A DNA stretch of 5,123 nt from Comamonadaceae bacterium (GCA_947374485.1 CANCCF010000257.1:1-5123), one strand, 5' to 3'; shown: positions 1 through 5,123, numbered from the stretch's first letter. Notes: generated by a model not told the origin, from the sequence alone. Made by a program: numbers and translations.

Positions 1-926
1 CCCAAGCGCACCGGCAAATTTTGCTCCAGAGGCGCCGTGCGGAAGTGCTCGTCCATGGCGTGCGCGCCGGCCAGGAATTCGCGAAAGCCGTTCGAACCAA
101 TGGCAATGGCCAGCGGCAAGCCAATGGCCGACCACAGGGAATAGCGCCCGCCCACCCCGTCCCAAAAGCCAAAGGTGGTGGTGATGCCAAAGGCATTGGC
201 CGCCGCCACGTTGGTGGTGAGGGCAGCAAAGTGTCGCGCCGTGTCCGTGCCGCCTTGTGCGGCGAACCAGGCCTTGGCCGAGTTCGCATTGGTCATGGTC
301 TCGATGGTGGTGAAGGTCTTGCTGGCCACCAGGAACAGCGTGCTTTCGACCTTCACCTTTTTGAGCACCGCGGCCAGCTCATGGCCATCCACATTGCTGA
401 CAAAGTGCAAGCGCTTGCCAGACGTTGCAAAAGCGTCCAGTGCCACCACGGCCATTTGCGGCCCCAGGTCCGAGCCGCCAATGCCGATGTTCACCACGTC
501 GGTAATCGTGGCATCCGCGTGCACGGTGTCGGCATAGGCCAGCATGGCGTTCAGCGTGCTGTGCACCTTGGCCAGCTCGGTGGCGCGGTGACTGCCATCG
601 CTCTCAGCCGAGGGCGGTGTGCGCAGCAATACATGCCAGACTTCGCGCCCCTCGGTAGCATTGATCTTGTCACCGGCAAACATGGCGTCCCGGTGTTCGG
701 CCACGCCGCTCTGGCGCGCCAGGTCCATCAGCAGGTTCTCAGTCGCCGCGTCGATGCGGTTCTTGGACAGGTCGGCAAACACCAGCGGCGCGCTTTGGCT
801 GAAACGTTCGAAACGCTTTGCGTCCTCTGCAAAGGCGTCGCGCAGATCGAAATTTTTTCCGTGCGCCGCGTAGGCCATCTGTAACTGGGCCCAAGCGGGC
901 GTGCGATCACACCGTGTGCGTGCCAT
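1..926 (-). CDS. pgi: Glucose-6-phosphate isomerase, N-terminal part (cut by left window edge)
   Basis: Reversible isomerisation of glucose-6-phosphate and fructose-6-phosphate in the cytoplasm. The reverse strand is open from ATG at 926 to the left edge: 308 residues plus two bases, about 60% of a family member of 515-550 aa. Visible in order: N-terminal TPAWAQLQ (residues 9-16), which matches the start of the E. coli enzyme and fixes the start codon; INATEGR (88-94); VNIGIGGSDLGP (145-156), the sugar-isomerase glycine motif; HFVSNVDG (174-181); the phosphate-binding loop SKTFTT (202-207); and the signature DGVGGRYS (256-263) followed by LWSAIGLPL. The catalytic Glu, His and Lys of the C-terminal half lie outside the window. 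The start is 3 nt after the tal stop, with only a weak G-rich stretch (GGCGG) inside the tal end as ribosome site, suggesting translational coupling. Residue 257 is Gly (codon GGG) where E. coli and many proteobacterial relatives have Trp. Identity is certain from motifs; the missing end means intactness cannot be judged. Confidence 0.96.
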   Translation of the reverse strand, partial: MARTRCDRTPAWAQLQMAYAAHGKNFDLRDAFAEDAKRFERFSQSAPLVFADLSKNRIDAATENLLMDLARQSGVAEHRDAMFAGDKINATEGREVWHVLLRTPPSAESDGSHRATELAKVHSTLNAMLAYADTVHADATITDVVNIGIGGSDLGPQMAVVALDAFATSGKRLHFVSNVDGHELAAVLKKVKVESTLFLVASKTFTTIETMTNANSAKAWFAAQGGTDTARHFAALTTNVAAANAFGITTTFGFWDGVGGRYSLWSAIGLPLAIAIGSNGFREFLAGAHAMDEHFRTAPLEQNLPVRL

Positions 927-929
927 GGT

Positions 930-1877
930 TCAGGCCGCCAACAGCAGGTGGTCGAGCTTGACGGCATCCACGCAAAAGCCGCGTATGCCTTCGGCCAGCT
1001 TTTCCGTGGCCATGGCGTCATCGTTCATGGCCAGGCGGAATCCCGCCTCGTCGTAGGACACATGCGGCAGGTCCAGCGCCTGTGCTTTGTGGGCGTCGAG
1101 CGCCTGCACAATCGGCGCGTCGCTGGCGGCCAGCGTGGCCAGCAGATCGGGGCTGATGGTCAGCAGGTCGCAACCGGCCAGGGCCGTGATCTGCCCCGCA
1201 TTGCGAAAGCTCGCACCCATCACCTCGGTGGCGATGCCAAACTTTTTGTAGTACTCGTAAATCTGCTTCACGGACAGCACGCCGGGGTCGTTGGCGCCCG
1301 CCATGTCGGCCTCCACCCACTTGGCACCGGCGCTCTTTTTGTACCAGTCGTAAATGCGGCCCACAAAGGGCGAGATCAGTTGCACCTTCGCCTGTGCGCA
1401 GGCCACTGCCTGGCTGAAAGAAAACAGCAGGGTCAGGTTGGTGTGAATACCCTCGCGCTCCAGTTGGGCCGCAGCCTGAATGCCCTCCCAGGTAGAGGCT
1501 ACCTTGATCAGCACGCGGTCGATGTGAATGCCTTCGGCCTGGTACAGCTCGATCAGGCGCTCACCACGTGCCACCGTGGCGTTGGTGTCAAAGCTCAAGC
1601 GCGCATCCACTTCGGTGGACACACGGCCCGGAATAATGGAGAGGATCTCGCAGCCAAAACGCACCAGCAAGCGGTCCATGATCTCGTCGAGCGGGCGGTC
1701 GCGGAACTGGTTCACCGTGTCCTGCACCAAGGGGGCGTATTCGGGCTTCTGCACGGCCTTGAGTATCAGCGAGGGGTTGGTGGTGGCGTCTTGCGGTTTG
1801 AAGGTGTCCAGCTGCTTGAAGTCACCGGTATCGGCCACAACCGTGGTCCACTGTTTGAGCGCGTCGAGTTGGTTCAT
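930..1877 (-). CDS. tal: Transaldolase (TalB-type)
   Basis: Transfers a dihydroxyacetone unit from sedoheptulose-7-phosphate to glyceraldehyde-3-phosphate, giving erythrose-4-phosphate and fructose-6-phosphate, in the non-oxidative pentose-phosphate pathway (cytoplasm). The protein is 315 aa, against 317 in E. coli TalB, and co-linear with it throughout. Visible motifs: TTVVADTGDF (11-20, Asp16), DATTNPSLIL (30-39, Asn34), PGRVSTEVDARLS (83-95, Glu89), the Schiff-base lysine Lys125 in DRVLIKVASTW (120-130), NLTLLFS (147-153), ISPFVGRIYDWYK (168-180) and VMGASFRN (219-226). All known catalytic residues of the subfamily are present. The start ATG matches TalB; the sequence just upstream (CCCGCCCTC on the coding strand) has no Shine-Dalgarno, which is unusual. 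First gene of a tal-pgi operon, divergent from zwf, with a plausible sigma70 promoter at 1910-1938. No sign of damage. Confidence 0.98.
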   Translation of the reverse strand: MNQLDALKQWTTVVADTGDFKQLDTFKPQDATTNPSLILKAVQKPEYAPLVQDTVNQFRDRPLDEIMDRLLVRFGCEILSIIPGRVSTEVDARLSFDTNATVARGERLIELYQAEGIHIDRVLIKVASTWEGIQAAAQLEREGIHTNLTLLFSFSQAVACAQAKVQLISPFVGRIYDWYKKSAGAKWVEADMAGANDPGVLSVKQIYEYYKKFGIATEVMGASFRNAGQITALAGCDLLTISPDLLATLAASDAPIVQALDAHKAQALDLPHVSYDEAGFRLAMNDDAMATEKLAEGIRGFCVDAVKLDHLLLAA

Positions 1878-1905
1878 GAGGGCGGGTTTATTCGTTGAAA
1901 GGCGC

Positions 1906-1934
1906 TTGAATTATCAATGAAACAAAGTTACATT
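1906..1934 (+). promoter_or_regulatory. Weak candidate sigma70 promoter of zwf
   Basis: On the plus strand TTGAAT (1906-1911; 4 of 6) and TACATT (1929-1934; 4 of 6) are 17 nt apart (1912-1928), which would start transcription near 1941 and leave about 24 nt before the zwf ATG. It lies almost exactly over the tal promoter on the other strand, so the two would compete. The match is poor, and in AT-rich DNA such pairs arise by chance; an alternative -10 such as AATATT (1943-1948) would give a very short leader. Confidence 0.3.
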
Positions 1935-1938
1935 ACAA
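1910..1938 (-). promoter_or_regulatory. Candidate sigma70 promoter of tal-pgi
   Basis: On the minus strand a -35-like TTGTAA (1938-1933; 4 of 6 to TTGACA) and a -10-like GATAAT (1915-1910; 5 of 6 to TATAAT) are separated by exactly 17 nt (1932-1916). Transcription would start near 1903, giving a leader of about 26 nt before the tal ATG. The -35 box and spacer overlap the left arm of the inverted repeat at 1925-1933, so a protein bound there would block RNA polymerase. Called by eye from consensus match and spacing. Confidence 0.6.
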
Positions 1939-1958
1939 CGTCAATATTTATGTAACTT
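1925..1958. promoter_or_regulatory. Perfect 9-bp inverted repeat, probable operator for a HexR-like regulator
   Basis: AAGTTACAT (1925-1933) and ATGTAACTT (1950-1958) are exact reverse complements separated by 16 nt; centre-to-centre distance is 25 bp, between two and two and a half helical turns. A further TTACA (1933-1937) directly abuts the left arm, so the left side reads TTACATTACA. The half-site TGTAA is the core reported for gammaproteobacterial HexR operators, where two cores face each other as TGTAA...TTACA. Here they are arranged the other way round (TTACA...TGTAA), so this is not the canonical palindrome. The repeat and its position are seen directly; binding by HexR is inference. 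Confidence 0.55.
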
Positions 1959-1964
1959 CAAATC

Positions 1965-3431
1965 ATGAGCTTCGATCTCGTACTCTTTGGCGGCACCGGT
2001 GACCTGACCTGGCGCAAGCTGATGCCCGCATTGTTCCAGGCCTTCCGGCATGGTACTTTGCCCGAGGGTGGACGCATTATTGGCGTGGGCCGCGAAGACC
2101 TTGGCAACGACAAATACCGCGCCCTGATCCAGGCCCGTTTTGACCATGTGGACCTGGCCAAGCGCCCCAGTGCCGAAGAGTTTGCGCGCTTTGCCGCCCT
2201 GCTTGAATTTGTGCAGATGGACCTGTCCAGGCCCGAAGACTACGCCCGCCTCGCCGCCAAGCTGCATGAGCGTGAAACCAAAACCGTGGTGATGTATGTG
2301 GCTACCGCCCCTGCCCTGTTCACCACCGTGTGCGAGCAACTCGGTGCCGCCGGGCTCAACACAGCCAAGACCCGCGTGGTGCTGGAAAAACCGCTGGGCC
2401 ATGACCTTGCCTCCAACCGCGCCATCAACCACACGGTGCGCAAGTTCTTCGAGGAAAGACAGGTCTTCCGCATTGACCACTACCTGGGCAAGCCTGCGGT
2501 GCAAAACCTGTTTGCGCTGCGCTTTGGCAATGCCTTGTTCGAGCCGCTGTGGCGCCGCGAACACATTGCCAACATCCAGATCAGCATTGCCGAAGACCTG
2601 GGTGTAGAAAGCCGGGGCGCGTTTTACGAGAACACCGGCGCACTGCGCGACATGGTGCAAAACCACGCTCTGCAACTGCTCTGCGCCATTGCCATGGAGC
2701 CGCCCATCAACGCACATGCCGATGCCATCCGCGATGAAAAGCTCAAGGTGCTGCGCTCCCTCAAGCCCTGGACCAAGGAGTCGCTGACGCAGGATGTGAT
2801 CCGCGGCCAGTATGCGGCAGGCACCAGTGGCGGCCAGAAGGTGCCAGGCTACCGCGAAGAAACCGGCGTCAACCCCAACAGCAACACTGAAACCTTTGTG
2901 GCGCTGCGCACCGAAATCTCCAACTGGCGCTGGGCCGGTGTGCCTTTTTACATCCGCACCGGCAAGCGCCTGGCCGGACGCGAAGGCAGCATTGTGGTGA
3001 ACTTCCACGCCACGCCCCACGCCATCTTCCACTCCAACACACCCGTGGCCAACAAGCTGGTCATTCACTTGCAACCCAAGGACGGACTGGAGTTGCACCT
3101 GCTGGCACAAGGTCAGGCCAACCGCAATGTGCGGGGTGCCGCAGCGCAGACGCTCGCCCCGGTGCAGCTCGATCTGGACTTTGACAAACGCTTTGGCTCG
3201 GAGCGTGTGGGTGCCTACGAGCGCTTGCTGCTGGACGTGATTGACGGCCGCCTGAACCTCTTTGTGCGCAGCGACGAGCAGGAAGAAGCCTGGCGCTGGG
3301 TCGAACCCATGATCGACCACTGGAACAACGACCCACAAGGCCCACGCCAGTACGCAGCGGGCACCTGGGGCCCCAGTGCATCGAGCGCCATGATTGCCCG
3401 CGACGGCTTTTGCTGGAGCGAAGAAGCATGA
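1965..3431 (+). CDS. zwf: Glucose-6-phosphate 1-dehydrogenase
   Basis: Oxidises glucose-6-phosphate to 6-phosphogluconolactone with NAD(P)+, the entry step of the oxidative pentose-phosphate and Entner-Doudoroff routes (cytoplasm). The protein is 488 aa; E. coli Zwf is 491. N-terminal Rossmann domain with FGGTGDLTWRKL (8-19); EKPLG (141-145); active-site signature RIDHYLGK (169-176) with Asp171 and His172; catalytic-base His234 in MVQNHALQ (230-237), equivalent to His240 of the Leuconostoc enzyme; SNTETFVALR (306-315); WRWAGVPFYIRTGKRL (321-336); C-terminal YAAGTWGPSASSAMIARDG (463-481). Everything needed for catalysis is present. The ATG at 1965 leaves only two residues (Ser2, Phe3) before the first beta strand, shorter than in E. 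coli, and no in-frame alternative with better context is visible; no Shine-Dalgarno precedes it (ACTTCAAATC). Whether it uses NAD+ or NADP+ cannot be settled from the sequence by eye. Followed by hexR in the same direction; no pgl gene adjoins it. Confidence 0.98.
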   Translation: MSFDLVLFGGTGDLTWRKLMPALFQAFRHGTLPEGGRIIGVGREDLGNDKYRALIQARFDHVDLAKRPSAEEFARFAALLEFVQMDLSRPEDYARLAAKLHERETKTVVMYVATAPALFTTVCEQLGAAGLNTAKTRVVLEKPLGHDLASNRAINHTVRKFFEERQVFRIDHYLGKPAVQNLFALRFGNALFEPLWRREHIANIQISIAEDLGVESRGAFYENTGALRDMVQNHALQLLCAIAMEPPINAHADAIRDEKLKVLRSLKPWTKESLTQDVIRGQYAAGTSGGQKVPGYREETGVNPNSNTETFVALRTEISNWRWAGVPFYIRTGKRLAGREGSIVVNFHATPHAIFHSNTPVANKLVIHLQPKDGLELHLLAQGQANRNVRGAAAQTLAPVQLDLDFDKRFGSERVGAYERLLLDVIDGRLNLFVRSDEQEEAWRWVEPMIDHWNNDPQGPRQYAAGTWGPSASSAMIARDGFCWSEEA

Positions 3432-3524
3432 GCCCCCACGGTTGCGCACTGCGTGTCGCGCCCTGCCCCCCAAGGGGGCCGCGTTTTCCCTTGGGGCGGC
3501 CCGGCGGAAAAACATGAGCCCCCA
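3427..3524. repeat. Intergenic repeat element candidate bounded by a 12-bp direct repeat
   Basis: CATGAGCCCCCA occurs at 3427-3438, where it contains the zwf stop codon, and again identically at 3513-3524, 86 bp downstream. Between them lies a GC-rich block (TGCGTGTCGCG, CCCCCCAAGGGGG, CCCTTGGGGCGGCCCGGCGG) with a strong hairpin. Blocks of this style (GCCCCCACG, then a CCCCAAGGGG/CCCTTGGGG hairpin, then GGCGGCCCGGCG) are, from memory, common between genes in Comamonadaceae. The direct repeat could be a target duplication left by insertion of a short non-autonomous element, or a slippage duplication. Removing one repeat unit would restore a zwf-to-hexR gap of about 29 nt, a normal operon spacing. 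Direct repeat seen; origin inferred. Confidence 0.55.
3465..3500 (+). repeat. GC-rich hairpin between zwf and hexR
   Basis: CCCCAAGGG (3468-3476) pairs perfectly with CCCTTGGGG (3488-3496). With one bulged C at 3497 the stem extends by GCC (3465-3467) with GGC (3498-3500), giving 12 pairs around an 11-nt loop (3477-3487). It is not followed by a T run on the plus strand (CCGGCGGAAAAAC follows), so it is not a standard intrinsic terminator for zwf. It may attenuate read-through or stabilise the zwf end of a shared mRNA. On the minus strand it is preceded, not followed, by T residues. Confidence 0.65.
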
Positions 3525-3546
3525 AGAACACCACTGAAAGCCCCCC

Positions 3547-4395
3547 ATGCTGGACCGCATCAAAGCCTCCCTGCCATCACTGGCACCTGCAGAACAGCGG
3601 GTGGGCAAGCTGTGCCTGGCCGATCCGCGCGTGTTTGCCAAACTCCCGGTCAGCGAACTCGCCGACCGGGCCCATGTCAGCAAACCGACGGTGGTGCGCT
3701 TTTGCCGCAGCGTGGGCTATGACGGCCTGTCTGACTTCAAGCTCAAACTTGCGGGCACGGTGAACGAGGGCGTGCCCTTCATTCACCGCAGCGTGGACGC
3801 CGATGACAAAACCAGCGACGTCATGGTCAAAGTCATCGACAACACGGTGGCGGCCTTTTTGAAGTACCGCAACGATGCCAGCAGCATGGCGATTGAAAAA
3901 GCGGTAAACGCCCTGGTGGAGAGCTACACCGCGGGCAGGCAGATCCAGTTTTTTGGCGTGGGCAACTCGGGCGTGGTGGCGCTGGACGCACAGCACAAGT
4001 TCTTCCGGCTGGGCATCAACACCAACGCCTACAGCGACGGCCACATGCAGGTCATGAGCGCGTCCATTCTGGGTGCCGGTGACTGCGTGGTGGTCATCAG
4101 CAACTCGGGCCGCACACGCGACCTGATGGACGCCTGCGACATCGCACGCAAGAACGGCGCTACCACCATCGTCATCACCGCCAGCGGATCGCCCCTGGCC
4201 AGTGCCGGGCACATCCATTTGAGCGCCGACCACCCCGAAGGCTTCGACAAATACAGCCCCATGGTCTCGCGCCTGTTGCACCTGATGATCATCGACATAT
4301 TGGCCACCTGCGTGGCCCTGCGCATAGGCGGTGGCAAGCTGCAGCCGCTGCTCAGAGAGATGAAGCACAATTTGCGAAGCAAGCGCTACGCTTGA
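3547..4395 (+). CDS. hexR: RpiR/HexR-family transcriptional regulator
   Basis: DNA-binding regulator of hexose-phosphate metabolism; characterised HexR proteins sense the Entner-Doudoroff intermediate KDPG and control zwf, edd, eda and related genes. The protein is 282 aa (E. coli HexR 289) and co-linear with it. N-terminal RpiR helix-turn-helix domain, about residues 1-77: LAPAEQRVGKL (12-22), then VSELADRAHVSKPTVVRFCR (35-54) with the recognition helix near SKPTVVRFCRSVGY, then LSDFKLKLA (61-69). C-terminal SIS sugar-phosphate-binding domain, about 124-262: IQFFGVGNSG (133-142), KFFRLGI (151-157), VVVISNSGRTRDLMD (181-195), TIVITASGSPLA (207-218), PMVSRLLHLMIIDILAT (238-254). The start ATG matches the third codon (Met) of E. 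coli HexR; GAAAG (3536-3540) is a weak ribosome site. Lies downstream of zwf, probably co-transcribed, though a GC-rich repeat intervenes; ends before a strong terminator. KDPG as ligand is inferred from family; no edd/eda is in view. Confidence 0.9.
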   Translation: MLDRIKASLPSLAPAEQRVGKLCLADPRVFAKLPVSELADRAHVSKPTVVRFCRSVGYDGLSDFKLKLAGTVNEGVPFIHRSVDADDKTSDVMVKVIDNTVAAFLKYRNDASSMAIEKAVNALVESYTAGRQIQFFGVGNSGVVALDAQHKFFRLGINTNAYSDGHMQVMSASILGAGDCVVVISNSGRTRDLMDACDIARKNGATTIVITASGSPLASAGHIHLSADHPEGFDKYSPMVSRLLHLMIIDILATCVALRIGGGKLQPLLREMKHNLRSKRYA

Positions 4396-4418
4396 ACTGT
4401 TCCCGTATTTCACCCAAC

Positions 4419-4455
4419 AAAAAAGCCCCGCTGCAGTGATGCAACGGGGCTTTTA
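4419..4455. terminator. Bidirectional intrinsic terminator between hexR and porin
   Basis: AAAAGCCCCG (4421-4430) and CGGGGCTTTT (4445-4454) form a perfect 10-bp stem. After one C/A mismatch the stem continues with TGCA (4432-4435) pairing TGCA (4440-4443) around a GTGA tetraloop. T residues follow on the plus strand (TTTTATT) and on the minus strand (TTTTTTGTTG), so the structure can end transcription from both the zwf-hexR side and the convergent porin gene. It begins about 25 nt after the hexR stop. Confidence 0.93.
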
Positions 4456-4470
4456 TTCAATCCAATTCCA

Positions 4471-4488
4471 AGCTGGCTAAAGCCAGCT
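4471..4488 (-). terminator. Second hairpin just after the porin stop codon
   Basis: AGCTGGC (4471-4477) pairs with GCCAGCT (4482-4488) around a TAAA loop, 7 bp, lying 5 nt past the porin stop on the minus strand. Downstream in the porin direction comes TTGGAATTGGATTG, which is not a proper T run, so on its own it is a weak terminator. It may act as a 3'-end stabilising stem for the porin mRNA, with the strong terminator at 4419-4455 behind it. Confidence 0.45.
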
Positions 4489-4493
4489 GCAAT

Positions 4494-5123
4494 TTAGAAG
4501 GAGTGGCTCAAGAGGACTGCAGTTTCGTTCACAGTCTCTTTGTTCAAAACATCCCAACGCGACAAGGTACCGATTACAGCAGTGCGCTTGCTCAGGTTGT
4601 ACTTGGCAGACAAGGCGTAGCCAGAAGTTGTTCCGTTGCTAGTTGCGACACGGTCTTCAATCTTGCGTTGTGCCCATTCAGCACCGAGGTCCAAGCTGCC
4701 AACCGGTGCGTTCACGGAAACCATGGCGTCCGTACGCTTGCCCACTTGGTAATTCAGCTGATACAAAGCGGCACCCACACGTGCCACACCGAAGTCGTAG
4801 CGCGCATAACCACGGGTAGCAGTCGTAGTAGCTCCGGGGGTGGTAGCATCACCTTGCTGGTCATAGGCCAGGAAGTTGATGGCGGCAGCCAAAGGACCGC
4901 TGGCGTACTGGAAGCGAACGTCATTGCGGCGCTGTACTTGCGAACCAGCTGCACCAACACCCAGACCAATGGGGGATGCGACTTCACCGGCTTGGGAAGC
5001 AGCAGACTCAATGTGCTGAATCTGGATCTTGAAGCCAGGGAACAGTTCAGGGGTCAGGTAAGCAATACCGTCAGAAGCTGTGATGGCGGAGAAAACCTTC
5101 TCATCCATGCCAACAGCGCCCTT
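4494..5123 (-). CDS. Outer-membrane porin, C-terminal part (cut by right window edge)
   Basis: General diffusion porin of the Burkholderiales trimeric type, forming a passive channel in the outer membrane. The reverse strand is open from the right edge to TAA at 4494-4496: 209 residues, about 60% of the usual 330-380 aa; signal peptide and first strands lie outside. The reading frame continues upstream of the internal Met at 5108 (KGAVG precedes it), so that Met is not the start. The protein shows short alternating hydrophobic/polar segments typical of beta strands, e.g. RRNDVRFQYASGPLAAAINF, ARYDFGVARVGAALYQLNY, SLDLGAEWAQRK, YALSAKYNLSKRTAVIGTLSRW. It ends in SHSF, the C-terminal Phe being the family's outer-membrane assembly signal. 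A low-complexity Thr/Ala/Gly stretch (GDATTPGATTTAT) is probably a surface loop. Its DNA is visibly less GC-rich than the other genes with more T-ending codons (GTT, GCT, GGT), as expected of a highly expressed gene. Convergent with hexR; no functional link is evident. Substrate unknown. Confidence 0.92.
   Translation of the reverse strand, partial: KGAVGMDEKVFSAITASDGIAYLTPELFPGFKIQIQHIESAASQAGEVASPIGLGVGAAGSQVQRRNDVRFQYASGPLAAAINFLAYDQQGDATTPGATTTATRGYARYDFGVARVGAALYQLNYQVGKRTDAMVSVNAPVGSLDLGAEWAQRKIEDRVATSNGTTSGYALSAKYNLSKRTAVIGTLSRWDVLNKETVNETAVLLSHSF

Larger units (their letters stand above)
1878..1964. promoter_or_regulatory. Divergent tal/zwf intergenic promoter region
   Basis: This 87-bp gap separates the start codons of tal (minus) and zwf (plus). 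The part from about 1905 to 1964 is strikingly AT-rich against the GC-rich genes on both sides. It holds the tal promoter candidate, a weaker zwf candidate, three TGTAA/TTACA half-sites and a 9-bp inverted repeat. Neither start codon has a recognisable Shine-Dalgarno in front of it. Divergent transcription from so short a gap means that a regulator bound here could control both operons; the HexR-like product of 3547-4395 is the natural candidate (inference). Confidence 0.85.

Noticed and set aside
21..884. 287-codon plus-strand open frame antisense to pgi
   Set aside because: The opposite strand encodes conserved PGI motifs throughout; this frame gives an Arg/His/Gly-rich, motif-free protein.
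948..1898. 316-codon plus-strand open frame antisense to tal
   Set aside because: Mirror image of the transaldolase frame with His/Gln/Gly-rich composition and no recognisable domain.
1921..1965. Canonical inward-facing HexR palindrome (TGTAA-N5-TTACA) or Pseudomonas-type TTGT-N7/8-ACAA site
   Set aside because: I searched this gap by eye and found the half-sites only in outward-facing or direct orientation, with no TTGT upstream of an ACAA at the right distance.
3515..3538. Seven-codon mini-ORF (ATG AGC CCC CAA ...) between zwf and hexR as a leader peptide
   Set aside because: It is explained by the second copy of the 12-bp direct repeat carrying the former zwf stop region. There is no ribosome site, and the stem is upstream rather than in an attenuator arrangement.
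1941..3683. 580-codon open frame on the minus strand covering all of zwf and reaching the intergenic gap and hexR start
   Set aside because: It lies antisense to a clearly recognisable zwf, its predicted protein shows no family motif and is rich in His/Gln/Val/Gly as expected from reading GC-rich codons backwards. Long antisense frames are common at this GC content.
3577..4413. 278-codon minus-strand open frame antisense to hexR
   Set aside because: Shadow of the RpiR/SIS gene; no motif, no promoter or ribosome site, and its start lies at the strong terminator.
4494..5108. Porin starting at the Met at 5108
   Set aside because: The frame continues open upstream to the window edge (KGAVG before the Met), there is no signal peptide, and 204 aa is too short for this porin family.
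1..5123. CRISPR arrays, tRNA/rRNA genes, transposases, phage or defence genes
   Set aside because: No regularly spaced repeats, tRNA-like cloverleaf or mobile-element protein motif was seen; nearly all of the window is accounted for by five genes.

Overview
The window looks like chromosomal DNA of a betaproteobacterium, most likely a member of the Comamonadaceae (Rhodoferax/Acidovorax/Polaromonas type). The evidence is high-GC coding sequence with strong third-position G/C bias, a Burkholderiales-type trimeric porin ending in Phe, and a C/G-rich intergenic repeat of a style I associate with that family. The genus is inferred; no database search was possible.

Layout: (1) 1-926, minus strand: the N-terminal ~60% of glucose-6-phosphate isomerase (pgi), running off the left edge. 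(2) 930-1877, minus: complete transaldolase (tal), with its stop only 3 nt from the pgi start, so tal-pgi form one operon. (3) 1878-1964: an 87-bp AT-rich divergent promoter region with a good tal promoter and a perfect 9-bp inverted repeat. (4) 1965-3431, plus: complete glucose-6-phosphate dehydrogenase (zwf). (5) 3432-3546: a 115-bp intergenic region with a G/C-rich hairpin lying between two copies of a 12-bp direct repeat, probably an inserted repeat element. (6) 3547-4395, plus: complete RpiR/HexR-family regulator. (7) 4396-4493: a convergent intergenic region with a strong bidirectional terminator and a second hairpin. (8) 4494-5123, minus: the C-terminal ~209 residues of an outer-membrane porin, running off the right edge.

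The four metabolic and regulatory genes form a coherent sugar-phosphate cluster. Zwf commits glucose-6-phosphate to the oxidative pentose-phosphate/Entner-Doudoroff branch. Pgi interconverts glucose-6-P and fructose-6-P, and transaldolase returns pentose-phosphate carbon to fructose-6-P. The HexR-like protein (HTH plus sugar-phosphate-binding SIS domain) is the probable local regulator acting on the divergent tal/zwf promoters. No pgl, edd, eda or gnd is present in the window.

I do not see an undescribed defence, mobile or signalling system. The points most worth a second look are the operator-like architecture at 1925-1958, the lack of Shine-Dalgarno sequences at both divergent genes, the repeat insertion that reaches the zwf stop codon, and a Trp-to-Gly change in the PGI signature.
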